From the NCBI RefSeq assembly GCF_905475345.1, contig NC_066586.1, forward strand, positions 2,107,001 through 2,171,000: a stretch of DNA of 64,000 nt, in the 5' to 3' direction. How positions within the stretch are numbered: the stretch's first letter is position 1; each line of letters starts with the position of its first letter. Below the pieces are notes generated by a model. The model saw only the letters and a program-made list of their open reading frames with translations. It was not told the origin of the DNA and ran no database searches. Position numbers and translations under genes: made by a program. This document shows positions 1 to 12,563 of this stretch, piece by piece. Source of the DNA: Vespula vulgaris. Lineage: Eukaryota > Arthropoda > Insecta > Hymenoptera > Vespidae.

Positions 1-974
1 ACATTTATTACTCGTACATACATACGTACAACATTAGAAGTTAAAGGAAGAAGGGATAGTTCGACGTAAGGACCTCTCGTAAAGAGCCTCGACGTACGGG
101 CACTCGTACAAGGGTCAAAAAATTTTTTCCTTCTTCCTCGGATATTTTTTTTTCTTTTTTTTTTTTCTTTTCATTTTTCGCCGACTGCACCATCAGAGAC
201 TGGCGGCAATCCAAAGGGTTAATAGCGGCATTTGTTTAGGAATTAAGTGCAAAGAAGCATAAGCGAAGTGCAGGAAGAGTGTCAAGCTCCGGTTAGGCTC
301 ATTAGCAGGCTACTCCACGGTGGAGTTGTCCTCTATATTATACGTGAGTATGCACGCGAAATGCATTTTTATCCTTTCGAGGCTTGAATAAAGCTTTCTT
401 CTTCGTTCCTACTTGGTGTGTACATACATACATACATACATATATATGAGTATGGGTACATGAGAGTAAAATAGAAAATCGGTGTCGCTTGTATTTGACG
501 AGTACTTCTATATTGCAGTTAAGAATCAAGACTCCTAACCAAGACTTTTAATAACTCGAAATAAATCGAAGACGCATTGGTGCGTGAAGATCTTCGCAAA
601 TTTTCTTTCAACAAAAGAAGGAATTGCGTAAAGATTGAAGGACCATCGTGTTATACCATTTTGCACAATCGTTTTATTATAGTTTGTGATCTTTAGTTTG
701 GATTTCAAAAAATAAGACCAGCCGGTCTATGTCGCACGATAACAATATAAGAATAATTATAATAATTGAAAAAGTCCGTAGCATATAGATCGTAATAATA
801 ATAATAAGAAAGCGGTGCACCGAACGTTTGAGATTTACGAGATGTGATAAAACATGGCTGTGTATTACGCTCTTGAAGTCCGGTCGATGTACTTAGACAC
901 ATTTCATTGGTGTGTCGCAGTAGGGTCTTAAGTGGACTGTGATTTGCATCTACGTGATCATTATTCCTAGAGAG

Positions 975-980
<6 letters not shown>
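1..980. other. AT-rich non-coding DNA
   Basis: Contains T-rich runs at 147-175, a (CATA)n tract at 421-448 and a short AAT run near 796-808. No gene signal on either strand. Confidence 0.6.

Positions 981-1051
<71 letters not shown>
981..1051. repeat. (GA)n microsatellite, pure
   Basis: About 35 uninterrupted GA units, the longest pure GA run on the left side. On the minus strand it encodes only Ser/Leu runs. Confidence 0.98.
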
Positions 1052-1056
<5 letters not shown>

Positions 1057-1890
1057 CTATTATTAATGTCGATGTTGCATATATATAGGTGACTAACTTT
1101 AAGACTGTTCATCACCTCTGGTTTTATAATGATTTATTCTAACCATGAGTACAGGAGTAGTTCTTAAACAATTTTCATGAACAAAATATTATTTTAAAGA
1201 TGAAGCTTCAAGCGAGGGTATGACTTTTACGAAGATTTATTTCCTTTGAAACAAATCGTATCAAACAATGGTGTTTTTTCGACGATAGTTTATGCATAAG
1301 AATAAAACTTTTTGAAAAATTCAAAAAAGCCATGTTCTCGCTTAATCCTTCATCTTTAAAATGGGATTTTGTTCGTCAAAATCTTTCGAGAATTATGCCT
1401 CGACTCGTTGTCGACGTAAATGCTGTTTTCGACAGTTTTTGTGAAAAAAAATGGCGCTCCTTGAACTTTACCGGAAAAGAGAAAAAGCTCCTACTTTCAT
1501 TACTAATTTTCATATAAACATTAAAATGCTGTGTAGTTTATTTCCATGAAGTAGAGGATTGCTTCTTTATTTGATATGCGTAAACCGATGCTCAGATTTT
1601 CTGATCCATTCCAAATACAAATAAATTTTATAATTATTTAAACGATGTATAATATACACGGAATAAAGTAACATTTAAACAATAGCATATTTATTTAAAC
1701 ATTTCGTAGCTCGAAACACGCGTTAAATATAAAATAGAATTAAATTAACATTGAAATAGAGTTGTAATATCAACTCACGGTCGTTGCTTGTTTATGTCAA
1801 CAAAAACGAACTTCTCATTGACTTTGACTGTTATCGAAACAGTTTCGTATTAGATTTCAACGAGTAAAGACCGAAGAACTCTCTATTTAA
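1052..1890. other. AT-rich non-coding DNA
   Basis: Unique AT-rich sequence. If the 117-nt intron is real, its upstream exon lies at the right end; no clear initiator with DPE was found. Confidence 0.5.
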
Positions 1891-1894
1891 ATGG

Positions 1895-2011
1895 GTAAGC
1901 TCAAATAAATTATATTTTCATTTATCTTAGAATTATTTGAATAATTTGAAACGCGTACGGAGTATACTCTTCCAAATTATAATATTGATACTAATAATTT
2001 TTCTTTTTCAG
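1895..2011 (+). other. Candidate 117-nt intron (possible spliced non-coding or small-peptide transcript)
   Basis: Donor TGG|GTAAGC at 1894/1895 and acceptor TTTTTCTTTTTCAG ending at 2011 are both strong, with a branch-like CTAAT at 1991-1995. Insect introns are often this short. Splicing would join an ATG (1891-1893) to exon 2012 onward, giving a 19-residue frame that begins MELHCDRAY and then stops. No expression evidence is available and neither flanking exon has a long frame. Confidence 0.35.
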
Positions 2012-2425
2012 AACTTCATTGCGATCGCGCGTATAGCAGTAAAGTAATCGAGTGTTTTTATCGTTGAAATAAAAATCAAAAAAATCACGAAGCAGAACCA
2101 GTGTTTGTTTGTTCGCGTTTCGCGATTTAAACAAGAAGTGAATTTGCTTCGATTGCGTGCAATGCAGTCGTTAGAGTCAGTGTTTGTTCGCAGAGTTTTT
2201 TGCTGGTTTAATAGTCGTACAGACTGTATTTATAAAAAATAGAGTTTCGCAAATTAACTTCAGTGGCCGTCTATTAAAAAATAACTAACGCGTACCAGAG
2301 TCAGTACATCATTGAAGAGGATCACAACCAACTTCGATGTCGACCAACTACAAATCATCCACCCTCAATTTCGACCTAAATCGGACGAGTGTTTTGGAGC
2401 CATCGCAGAACTTCTTAATTGATAA
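2012..2425 (+). other. Candidate exon (non-coding or UTR) downstream of the 117-nt intron
   Basis: The exon is bounded by the strong acceptor at 2010-2011 and a moderate donor ATAA|GTAAAT at 2425/2426. All three forward frames contain stops, so it would be UTR or lncRNA. The sequence is unique and free of microsatellites, unlike most of the window. Confidence 0.25.
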
Positions 2426-2439
2426 GTAAATTTTTAAAT

Positions 2440-2540
2440 CCCAACGATCACTCAATCATGCCGAGGACGTAAGGTCCGAATGGGCACGGCTAATTGGTTG
2501 TAATTAATTAGTAGGAAAGCATTGAGAGTGACCATGAGAG
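2440..2540. promoter_or_regulatory. Unique island with homeodomain-type sites
   Basis: The sequence includes GGCTAATTGG followed by GTAATTAATTAG within about 25 bp (2488-2512), which are homeodomain cores (TAATTG, TAATTA) on both strands. It lies between the candidate exons and is microsatellite-free. Regulatory function is inference. Confidence 0.25.
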
Positions 2541-2630
2541 TAACTCTTCTCGATAAATTTTCAGTAAGTTCATATCATCCCGATAAGGAGAATTTTAGAG
2601 TAAAGTCACTATTAATCCGCGGGTCTCTAA

Positions 2631-2702
2631 ATGCAGCAACCTCCAAGTGGTGAGACCTGGGTCGGTATTACTTGCTATCTATCGAAATCCGATCTGATGT
2701 AA
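2631..2702 (+). CDS. Short ORF with protein-like sequence ending at a GTAAGT donor
   Basis: ATG 2631 opens a 23-codon frame (MQQPPSGETWVGITCY then LSKSDLM) that ends at TAA 2700. The last codons overlap a perfect donor: CTGAT|GTAAGT, with GT at 2699-2700. It could therefore be the first coding exon of a larger gene whose next exon I cannot locate, a small peptide, or chance. No family is recognised. Confidence 0.25.
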   Translation: MQQPPSGETWVGITCYLSKSDLM

Positions 2703-2710
2703 GTACTACC

Positions 2711-4190
2711 GGGCGAATGGCTGCATATTTCAATATATTTTCAAAATCTCTTTAATTCAATTCTGATTAAATATTAAAGTACTTTACATTGCTAATAATA
2801 CTTTCTCAAATAAATTGATTGGACATAGTAGAATTTTATGGACAAATATTAAGTATATAAATTTGTGACTAAATTCAAGATTTTGTCGATTATTTGATCA
2901 AAAATAATTAGTGAACTTTATTCGATAATATTTATTATTCTTTATACACTTATATCGTAAAATAAATCAACGCTACGTCGTATTTATCACATCAATGAAA
3001 AGTGTGAGTCTACAATCTACTAACACTATCTATTTCAACCCACACTAACCCGATGATTACGTTACATACAAGAGAGCTATAATCTACACCTTATAGACTG
3101 ATATGATAGTACTTGGTGGTGACAGTGTCTTACTTATCGCTGAAGTCACACACGCGCTTCGTGTGAGTGGTAATGAACTACTTTAAAAACGATGATCTAA
3201 CTTGCTCTTGTTTATTATAATTACGAAATAATATCACGCTCTTCGATATGGAACGTGACGATAATTTTTAATTCCTCGTCTTTTGTTAAGTTTAAAAAAG
3301 AAAAGAAAAATATTTAATGTAACTACGTTTTACTGTTTCAAATATGGTGCGTCTTTTTAACAACATTACAATCGGTAAAGAAGTATTTTTATCTTTCATA
3401 GATAGATTATCTCTTACGATATATAACGTTGAGCTTTATCATCGTAGAAAATGACATCGGTGTTATTGTAGAACTCTACATTATCGATGAATCAATGATT
3501 TTAATATGTGATTTTATTACGAAAGTCGGTAAAGTAGAAAATCTTTTTTCTTCTATAAAATATAGCGATTGTAGATAGCTTATCGACATTAATAATATAT
3601 ATATATACATATATATAGCATAGTAGTATTTTAGAATGTAGTATATAATGGTAAATGATTTTTGATTGATTATTAAATTAATTAATGTCACATGGAATTT
3701 TTTGAAATTGTCCATAAATATATATGTATATATTTCATATAACAAACAAAAAGATCTTTATATTTTTAAAATCATATATGTATATCACCCGTTTTTATTC
3801 GAGAAAATATCTAAAGGTCCTGCTTGATTGCCGGGACGGAAGTATGTTTGTTTCACGACATCCTGGGTCTGGACCGGTTTCCTTTTATTCTTAAATCTTG
3901 AAAAGAATACGAGTGGAAGATCAAAAGAACTCTATGCTGCCCAGTTTAACATTCGTACTATTTTTGCGGAACAATAGTTTCCGGATAAATATCCTGAGGA
4001 TAGAAATTTGCGCGTAGTAAATATTTTGTTAAAAATAAAAGAAAATGATAGATGTAATTTAAAGAAAAGGGAGAAAAAGGAAAATAAAAAGACAAAAAGA
4101 CGTATAAAATACGATACACAAAAATATTACAAAGAGGACGCGGATTAGACATTGGTATTCAAGAGGACCGGGATCGATCGTTATATGATC
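2711..4190. other. AT-rich non-coding DNA
   Basis: A TA-rich patch lies at 3594-3618. The frames here are Ile/Tyr/Phe-rich artefacts. Nothing supportable. Confidence 0.6.
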
Positions 4191-4194
4191 CTTT

Positions 4195-4480
4195 TTCATA
4201 GAGGATATGGTCTCGATTGAGGGATGCGAAGATACTTACCTACACGATTTTCATACGTTGGAAATGGTGGTTCGCGCTAAAGCATTTCCTTCTGACATTC
4301 AAATGTCGAGATGCACATGAAAAAGAATACGTACATTCGACGGCGGCTATTCATCGCTCAAAGGCATCATTTATCAACATATTTGATATGCTCCCGCGCG
4401 CGTTACATTCGCGGCTGAACCTTATCCTAGACCCTCCGAGATGGATATAGCGTAGAAATAATATGCTAATCGCGCGAAGG
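4195..4480. promoter_or_regulatory. Unique GC-richer island with a POU-like octamer
   Basis: The island stands out from the AT-rich surroundings. It contains a small inverted repeat GACATT-CA-AATGTC (4294-4307) and the octamer ATGCTAAT (4463-4470), one of five exact copies (both orientations) in the window. The 77-codon open frame here has no recognisable protein character. Confidence 0.25.
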
Positions 4481-5904
4481 CGGACTTTAAAAAGTGCTCC
4501 GATAAATTCTCCAGACTTTTGACGTAATTTCGACTCCCCTCCTCCCCAACCTTTCTTTCAACCACTCCCACACTCTTATACCCGTTCCACCTCTTTTTCA
4601 AGCTCCTTCCGAAAGATTCTTTTTACGTTGGTTTCCGCGGTCTTAAGAAAACTTTTGCCTTTCCTTAACCCGGCTTCATATATCATCGAAGGGATGTTTC
4701 TTTAGACGATCTCCGCAAAGGTTTGCCGTAGTATAACGCACAATTTTTTTTTTTTTTTTTTTTCTTAAATACTCACCTCAAATAATATTTCGGTTTCGAA
4801 TAATGGACGAATAAAAATTAATAAATTACTTAAGATCTCGTTGAAACGCGTGATCCCAGTACACGTCGAAGCGTTGTAAATGATTGACGCGAGACGTTAA
4901 GATCATTTACAAATCCCCTCATCGGCACTTATGCGTGCGGTGACGCATACGCACATATTTATGCACCCCTGCCCTTTCGACTATGTACGCTTCCATACAT
5001 ACATCGATCATATTAGCCGCAAAAGCGGAATGTTCCGATCTTGAAAAGCGATCGTGTTTGTCCAAGAAAATCCGAATGGTCACTATAAAGATTTATAAGA
5101 AATTTCTTCACTTAAGATTAATTGATATTTCTAATACAATATTCGTTTTATACATATAGCTATATATATGGATGATCATTCCTACAGAAAATTAATGACA
5201 TCTTCCATACAGAACTTCGTCAAATTCTCCCGTATGTCGAAAGATGACATTAAAATAATCTCCTTCAGACATTAAATTCCAAAGTGCCAAGTCAGCGGGA
5301 CACTTTCAAGCATATTGAACTCAGATCCGTGCGCTCACCATTTACTTTAAGCCCTCCTTTCCATATTTATCCGAGGATCCTTCATTACTGCCACTTCGAG
5401 ATCCTTTTCTCTCTTTCTCTGTCTGTCTATCTGTCTCTCTGTCTATCTCTCCCTATCTCTCTCTTTTTCTTTTCGCTTCTTTCGCTCTCATCTCTTTTTC
5501 CTTTTTCTCCCCATTGAATATCTTCGCTTAGGATTACGTTCTTTATACGAGGAAAGAAACGTCCTTGCTATTAAGACCGATGTCGCAGATTGCTTTTACT
5601 CAAGTTCGTATTTATCAAAAACGATGACAAGGTTTATATAACTGATTTTTCGAAATAATTAAAATAATACGATATTTGTCGATCGATCGACATGATGAAA
5701 TTTTTCGTACGTTCGTAGAATTAATGAAATAAAATAAAATAACATTCTACGTTCGTAAGAATTAATAAAATAAAATAGAAACAATATTTTTTGAAATAAT
5801 TCGGTGCTAATATTCGGAGTGCGTAGTAGAGAAGAGAAGAGAAATAAAGAAGGAGAGAATGAGAGAGTAAGTTGGAAGAGAACAGGGTCGGCATACGCCC
5901 CGCG
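4481..5904. other. Non-coding DNA with pyrimidine tracts
   Basis: C-rich sequence 4530-4600, poly-T 4745-4763, an imperfect CT tract 5405-5510 and short GA stretches near 5826-5870. No gene signal. Confidence 0.55.
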
Positions 5905-6060
5905 ATTTAAGTCGTCAACTTTTATGGGGGTAGTTTTCGTGGAGATGGTCCACGGCAAGGAGGATACATAAAGAGGGGGAAGTTTCTGGTAATATGGCGT
6001 CTTGCCGCGGAATATGGCGGCAACTGTAAACAAGAGATAGCGACAATATTGAAGCGGTGA
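5905..6060. promoter_or_regulatory. Island with paired ATGGCG cores and a forkhead-like site
   Basis: AATATGGCG occurs at 5991-5999 and 6011-6019, exactly 20 bp apart (two helical turns). The first lies within the 11-mer AATATGGCGTC that recurs at 33098 and 38782. TGTAAACA (6025-6032), a forkhead consensus, follows. ATGGC is the complement of the YY1/PHO core GCCAT. Function is inferred. Confidence 0.35.
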
Positions 6061-6893
6061 ACGTAGCAAAGAAAACCAAGAGAATTCTTCTCTTTCTCGG
6101 ATGGAACTTTCTTATATCTATTAGAAATGTAATTTTCCTGCACATCGAGTTACCTCTTTCCTTTTTTTTTTATTACTCATTGAAAATTTACAGATACGGA
6201 TACGGTCGAGATTTTTTTTCTTTCTTTTTTTTTTTTTGAAGTATAATGGAAAGACAATTTGTTCTTTTTATTTTTGTTTTATTTGTATCGTTTTCTTTTT
6301 TCTCGTAAAAAAGAAAAAAACGGGACAATCCACGCGCGTTTACGACTTTTTCCAGTTAAAGAAATTCCTTTACCAGGAAAAACCGCCGTCGATCGCCGTG
6401 GATTAAGAGACGAACGGGATTCCTTCTTCTTTTCACTTTGCGTCCTCTTTCGCGTACCGTTGATTGCATCTCGCATTTGTGTCACGCTCTTGAGTGCCCA
6501 GTCGATATGCCGGAGCAAATTGAAAATTGGTATTCCGTTCGTTGTCCGTACGACGGCCAGACGGATTTGCGAAGGAGCACCTTAGGCGAGAGAACGGCTA
6601 AATGTGTCCCCGTACGTGCGTTCGCTTTCCTGCTGGACACTTAGACTCGGTCAAATCGCTTCCAGAGTACGTCACTCTGTTGGAATACTAAGAAAGGTTA
6701 ACACGAAGTTCCGAGAACGAACGAAACGATAGGTTGTTTGCGGATCACCGATCGGTCGTTCGAGCAATATTGCTTAGGTTAAATCGATCCTTTGCTATTT
6801 CGAGGTACTACCCTTATACGAGTCATATTCGCGATTGCTCGGAGATCGAGATCGAGTACACGATAAGAAGATCATTTTCGTAAATAGAGAGGA

Positions 6894-6925
<32 letters not shown>

Positions 6926-7129
6926 AAAGTAAGCGTCGTAAGTTCGAACATGAGATCGGGATAAAATCGATCGATTTTATTCTCAGAAAGCAGGATTACA
7001 GTCTGTCGCAAAAGGTGTAAGTAAAGCTTTTTTTATCTTTTTTTTATTCTTATTTAGAAGGATATATATACATATAAAATAAAAAAAATGCGTAAAGAGC
7101 GAGAGAACGATTTGCTTTTCGAGACCTTT
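6061..7129. other. Non-coding DNA
   Basis: T-rich runs at 6160-6240, a moderately GC-rich patch 6340-6650 with frames open on both strands, and a short GA tract at 6891-6920. No convincing coding. Confidence 0.5.
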
Positions 7130-7500
7130 TTTGTTATCAGTCGACTCCAGGAGAGTCATAGGGTTCGTCGGCAGTTTCGCGCTCGACGCCAACGCGCGAA
7201 CGATATCGATATACTCGACTCTCGATATCCTTCCTGTGTTGCCCACCGTGGAATATGGGTGCCTCCAAAGACCACGGCTTGGAAGCATCGCATAAAAACT
7301 TACGAGCCGTATTTCGTGCTGTCGTGCCGAAGGTTTCTAGCGTCCCCCTTTCTCGAGCTTCAACCACCAAATTCGTTCTACCAACGCTCACATGCAGTTG
7401 GACGGTGCTACTCGAAATCCGATTGGAGGGACCTGTAATCCCCCAAAATACTACAATGTGTGCCCTGGAGGGCTCTCGTTTTCTTTCCCAGATTTAGGAT
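7130..7500. other. GC-richer unique stretch, function unknown
   Basis: Overlapping 60-116-codon frames on both strands reflect base composition; none shows a recognisable motif, splice context or consistent strand. CGATATCGATATACTCGACTCTCGATATC contains repeated GATATC-like elements at 7201-7230. Possibly a regulatory island. Confidence 0.2.
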
Positions 7501-9899
7501 TCTGAATCTTATCGCCTTTTGACGTCATCCTTAAGAGAACAGGCTAGTGTCATCGTTAGGTCTTCTGTTTTTCATAGAATTTATACAAATCTATACAAAG
7601 AGAGACATTATCAATTTTTCATTATTCGGTTTGTTTTGTTATTTTATTGTTCTTCTTTTTTTTCATTTTTTTTTTTTTAACAAAAAATTCCAGTCTTCCG
7701 AGATGAAAATTTGAGAAACGATTTCGACGATTTTACGATGTTATTTCGTAAAGATTTTTCTCGAGGACTGTACCTTGATTTACCTCCAACCGATTCGCCA
7801 AGAAATCGAATTACCCCCGGCTTCCGTCGGGAACGCGGAGAAACCTCGAATTAAGAAACACTGAGACCTGCGGAAAATATCGACGCGATATAAATCAAGG
7901 CCTCCTAGAAACCTTCTTTTTCTCGTCTTTAGATCTCGTTTGTTATCGAGTCGACGCGGATATCGTTGAAGAAAAAAAAAGAAGGAAGAAAAAGAAAGAG
8001 AAGGAAAAAATAGGGGTATCTAATGAAAAGGGTGAACGTTAAGTTGCCTAAGAGATGGTTTTTACATCGAACCATTGATAACGATCCCTGTCTTATCGTT
8101 ATACCTCCTGTCGTAATTAACGAAGTTTTATCAAACGTGCGTTTTCTATCTCGATGTGATAAAATCTGTTATTAATTTATCGATGAAGTTATCGTCGATA
8201 GAATTTTATTTATAAAATCTCTATCTTTTGTGCGTACGGCCACGTAAATGTCTTTCGAAATTTTATGTTCTGGAAAGTAAGAAAAATCAAGATAGTTAAA
8301 AACTTACTTCGATTACCCCATAAAACGGAGTCCTCGCATCCTGTGCCATTCTGTTTTTAGCATACTCGCATAGATTTTATTTCATGTGTTTTATAACCGT
8401 GATGTATATGTACATGAAAAGCTAATTCGAGATGCAAAAATTCTTTTCTGCATACGTCTTCGTGTATTACCGGATTCGAGCGTGACATCGACGATAGTCC
8501 TTTTTTTTATGGTTGTTTTTTAACAACAATAAAAAAGGAAGAAAGAAAAAGGATAAAGGAAAAATGATCAGAAAGAAAAGAAAAGAACAGAAAAGAAAGA
8601 AAAGAAAAGCAAAAATGTTAATCCATTCGAATTCAGAAAAAGATATTTGTTTTATCGAAATATGATAATAATCAAAATCCGTCGGTTTACTAAGGTCGAC
8701 CGTACGAACTGACCCTTTACCTCTTCGCGAATTTAAAGAGCCACTCACCGACGTGCCAAGTCGGGGGAAAATATGGGGAGGTCCTTTAAAGCGTTCTCTG
8801 CTTAATGGCGCTGAATCACAGATTGCGCGCACCTCTAAATTAGAATTTATTATCGAGAGCTATGTCCGGCGAAGTGCCATTGCCATCTCTGGATGGCGAT
8901 CGTATGTACCGACCATTGAAAATCTGATTCTTCTCTCTCTCTTTGTCTCTCTTCGTCCCTCTTTTTTTAGCAACCTTTAATATTCTATTCTCTGTGTATG
9001 TCGAACTTAAATATATTTTCTTTTCGGATACATTTGTATTCGCGTAGTTCGTTGGCGAAGTTTTATCAAAGATCTAGTGAAAATTTTTTCTTGTACAAAA
9101 GTGACATTCTACCGATCGTTAAGCCGTGCGAATCAAGCGACTTTTTAATTAGTGCCGATTAGTTACATGCACCCACGTCACATTCGTGACGAAAGGAGAA
9201 TTCGCGAAACGGTTGAAAGACTTCGAATTCGGTGTAACGGTGATTCGTCGACGAGAGTTAGGTTGGATAATTCCAAAAACGAACACGTTGCAAATCCAAA
9301 CGAGCCATCAAATCAATGCGACCAGCAAGTTAACCGGATACGCTTCGACGATGATCGGCGTTCCATTCGATCGAGTTCTCGCGTTATATCGCGAAGAGTC
9401 GAACGTAAAGAGATAGAGATAGAGATAGAGATAGAGAGATACCGAATTCGCGGTGAGGCGCTGATAAATTCGACGTGTATCGTTGTAGCAATAAATCAAT
9501 TATAATATTCCACGGTTGGCTTGGGGTATCGGTTATTAGTAAAGCCCGTCGTCGCTACGGAAGGCGGCCATATATCCACGGGTGTTTCTCTCTATTACAA
9601 ATTTCGCATTTTCCTGCCGAGCATCGAGCATAGAGAAAGAGAGAGAGAAAGAGCGAAAAAGATAGAAAGAGAGAGAGAGAGAGAGAAACAGAGGGGGTGT
9701 ATTCGCCACCCACTCATCCTTCTTCTCCCTTCCTACCCTTCGTTTTCCATGTCTGCCTCTCCTTTTCGTCTCTCTCTCTCTCTCTTTCTCTTTCTCTTTC
9801 ACACACACTCTCTCTCCCTCTTTCTCTATCGTTGCTACTCTTATTTCCCCCCTTTCTCCTGCTCCTCCCCGTCGCGCACTCCAATCCCCTTTCCGTTCG
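7501..9899. other. Non-coding DNA
   Basis: Mostly unique AT-rich sequence. (AGAGAT)n at 9410-9440, imperfect GA 9634-9690 and CT 9771-9825. A GC-richer patch 8690-8930 and CpG-rich 9140-9400 have frames on both strands without motifs. Confidence 0.5.
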
Positions 9900-10150
9900 A
9901 CCTATCCGAAAATCGACGCTCGTCTAACCTGGGAATTCGCACATCGACGGTGGTCGCGCGCAACGGGCATTATTCACCCTTTATTGGATTTGCCGATTTT
10001 TCCGCCACGACGTTGCACGAGTCGGCCGATGCGCAGCCCACCGTAACGTTTCCCGCGACTGTTCGCGCGATGCTTCCCGCAACGATGTGCAACAACGTGA
10101 CGTCGACGATCGTTAAGCCCGAAAGCTCGCAAAACGCGCTGGCATAAATC
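9900..10150. promoter_or_regulatory. CpG-rich unique island
   Basis: Dense CpG sequence lies between a (CT)n tract and AT-rich DNA. It contains CGTGACGTCGAC (10097-10108) with a CRE-like TGACGTC. Both strands are open over about 70 codons, which argues that composition and not coding explains the frames. Confidence 0.25.
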
Positions 10151-10886
10151 CTTCGATCCGATATTAACGTGGCACTTTGCTTTCGCATGAGAAAAGAGGA
10201 AAGAAAGGATAGGAAAGGTTATACATTTTCGCTTGTACTGGATTACGTGTATTAGAACATTCGTGTTTCTTCTTCTTGGGTTTATCAGGACGAATCATGT
10301 CTTTCAAAACGAAAGAATTTGTTTCTTTAGAAAAGGGACAACAGTTTTGTTAATTCGCATTCTTTCATTTATTTTCCAAAGATAATTATTATAAGGATTC
10401 GCTATAATTGAAATAAAAATAATTGATTGATGGACATATTATAATATTTCATATTATGTAGGGATTTTTTTTACAATACTTATCGATTTATCTATGTAAT
10501 TAAATAATATGATATTTTATGATAAGAATTTTGTTGTTTTCGCAGAATCTCGGATTTATGAATCAATTTAATATTTTCAATTTTCTTTCGATTGATTCGA
10601 TTTATTTTAATTTCCATGCTCGACAAATCGTCGTTTCTATCTCGAAGCCTTAGAAAATATTTTTGTGATTTTTAAAATGTCAAAGAAGATCGAGAGAAAC
10701 GATCGTTTTACTTGTTTCTTTTGCGTTTCATAAGACACAGGAAAGACGATAACCAAGATCGTTTGGTTAGATCTTTTCTGGTAGGAAAATAGTTCTCCTG
10801 TTATAGAATCGCGAGGAATCGTGAAGCATAGAGCACTTTTCGAGACTGAATTTTTCGGATCTACCTCTGTGACGATCTTGAGAAAC

Positions 10887-10890
<4 letters not shown>

Positions 10891-10943
<53 letters not shown>
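10891..10943. repeat. (GA)n microsatellite
   Basis: About 26 pure GA units. Confidence 0.98.
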
Positions 10944-10944
<1 letters not shown>

Positions 10945-12060
10945 AAGAGAGTTGATTCGGCACTTCCGAGTTATTCGTCCAGATCTAAAGATTTGGAACG
11001 TACCACGGTTTCTTCATTTGCATACTTCGCCGATTTCAATGCCTCCTGCTTGCCCTCATCTCTTCCCTCTCCCTTTTTGGTACACTCTCTTCTTTTTCAA
11101 ACCCCACACCAGTCCGTGACTTACTTCTTTCCACCGTCTCCGATGCAAATTACAATATTCCCGTGGCGTTTGGTCGAATATGAAAATATATGTATGCGTT
11201 CGTTTTTTCTCGCTCGGTCAAAATAAGATGTTCCTTTTTTGGCTACATTCTTCGCTGTTTGAACAAAGAACTTAACGAAGAAGTTAAGAGGCTCATTAAA
11301 TCTTTACGACTCGTTGACGTTTAGTAAGAAATTAGGGATTAGTGAGTGGTGAGGGAGGAAGGTGGGAGGGGAGGAAGGACACGCACACACACATACACAC
11401 ACGTTTGTACGAACGAGATAGCTTATTATTACACTAAGTTGTTATCTCATTTTTCGTGAAAATATAGGTTGGTAAACTTTACTCGTTCGATCATGTGAGA
11501 GTGGCTGAGATTGCGTTGGTTTGTTCCTAGAGAATAATGTTTCCCACGTGGCCGAGATAGGAGTTCTCCCATTTCTCCCATTGTGACCTGTTTTGTTCCT
11601 TTCTCTTACTACAATATTTAGATAAAAATGTTAGTATATACGTGTCCCGATTAGAGAGAACGAGATATACATACACTTTAAGCGAATACGAATACATAGG
11701 ATTATCCTTTTGTTGTTATTCAAATGCCATTTTTATTCCAGTTTTATCGAAAATCCTGAAAGCACGAATGCAGTCTCGCAAAAGCAATTATTAGTTCAAA
11801 TTATAGAGGTAATATTGCCCCGCTTACGTATGTATCACGGGCATGAAAATTAATTCTATGAATGTTCGTTCGAAGGTAGGGGGTAGGGTAGAGGAAGAAG
11901 GGCGTACAGCTAATAATGAAGCCGAACGTTGTCTCATCGATTACGACATATTTTTACCATATCAAATAAATGAAAAATTATTATTATCGATTCCCACATT
12001 GCTAATTTTGCAGATCTCGATTTACGTTTATAAAGAAAGTATTACGAGCAAATATAAAAA

Positions 12061-12062
<2 letters not shown>

Positions 12063-12107
<45 letters not shown>
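12063..12107. repeat. (AT)n microsatellite
   Basis: About 22 AT units, followed by AT-rich and purine-rich sequence. Confidence 0.98.
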
Positions 12108-12108
<1 letters not shown>

Positions 12109-12471
12109 CATAGATATATAATATATATAGCAAAAAAAGAAGAAAAGAAAAGAAAAATCAAGAAAAATATAAAAGAAGAGGAAAGAAAGGAGACAGAGAG
12201 AAAGAGGATTCGGAAAAATTCCGGAGAAGAGAGCAGATCGCGTGTAACCGGTTTGGAAAAGGGACGAGTAAAGTAAGTAGGTATAGTATTTTCGAGTAGG
12301 ATGAGATAGAACGAACGAGTTAGGAAAAGCGGCCGACTACATCGGCGGCATGCTTTTTTCCTTCTCGCAAGCGTGCTGTCCGATATAATCCGTGCTTGAT
12401 CAGATTAAGCGTTGCACAGGACGAAGCGAGTCGCGAGAGGGTGTGGCGTTGGAGAGCATCGCCATAGTTAA

Positions 12472-12500
12472 GGGGGGTAGGTGGGTAGGGTAAGGGTGGG
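12472..12500 (+). other. Predicted G-quadruplex
   Basis: Five G-tracts of three or more with loops of one to four bases: G6, GGG at 12483-12485, 12488-12490, 12494-12496 and 12498-12500. An imperfect (GA)n tract (12520-12563) follows. Confidence 0.6.
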
Positions 12501-12528
12501 AGGAAGAAGAGTGGAAAAGAGAGCGAGC

Positions 12529-12563
<35 letters not shown>

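Larger units (their letters stand above)
10151..12471. other. Non-coding DNA
   Basis: AT-rich 10200-10640, then GA and AT microsatellites listed separately. TTCCCACGTGGCC (a CACGTG E-box) lies at 11540-11552. Purine-rich 12130-12250. Confidence 0.5.

Noticed and set aside
705..1115. Ser/Leu-rich minus-strand frame
   Set aside because: It is a (GA)n array read in one frame; many similar frames in the window have the same origin.
9521..10147. 208-codon plus-strand frame, the second longest in the window
   Set aside because: Two thirds is translated GA/CT microsatellite; the non-repeat end is open on both strands and has no motif.
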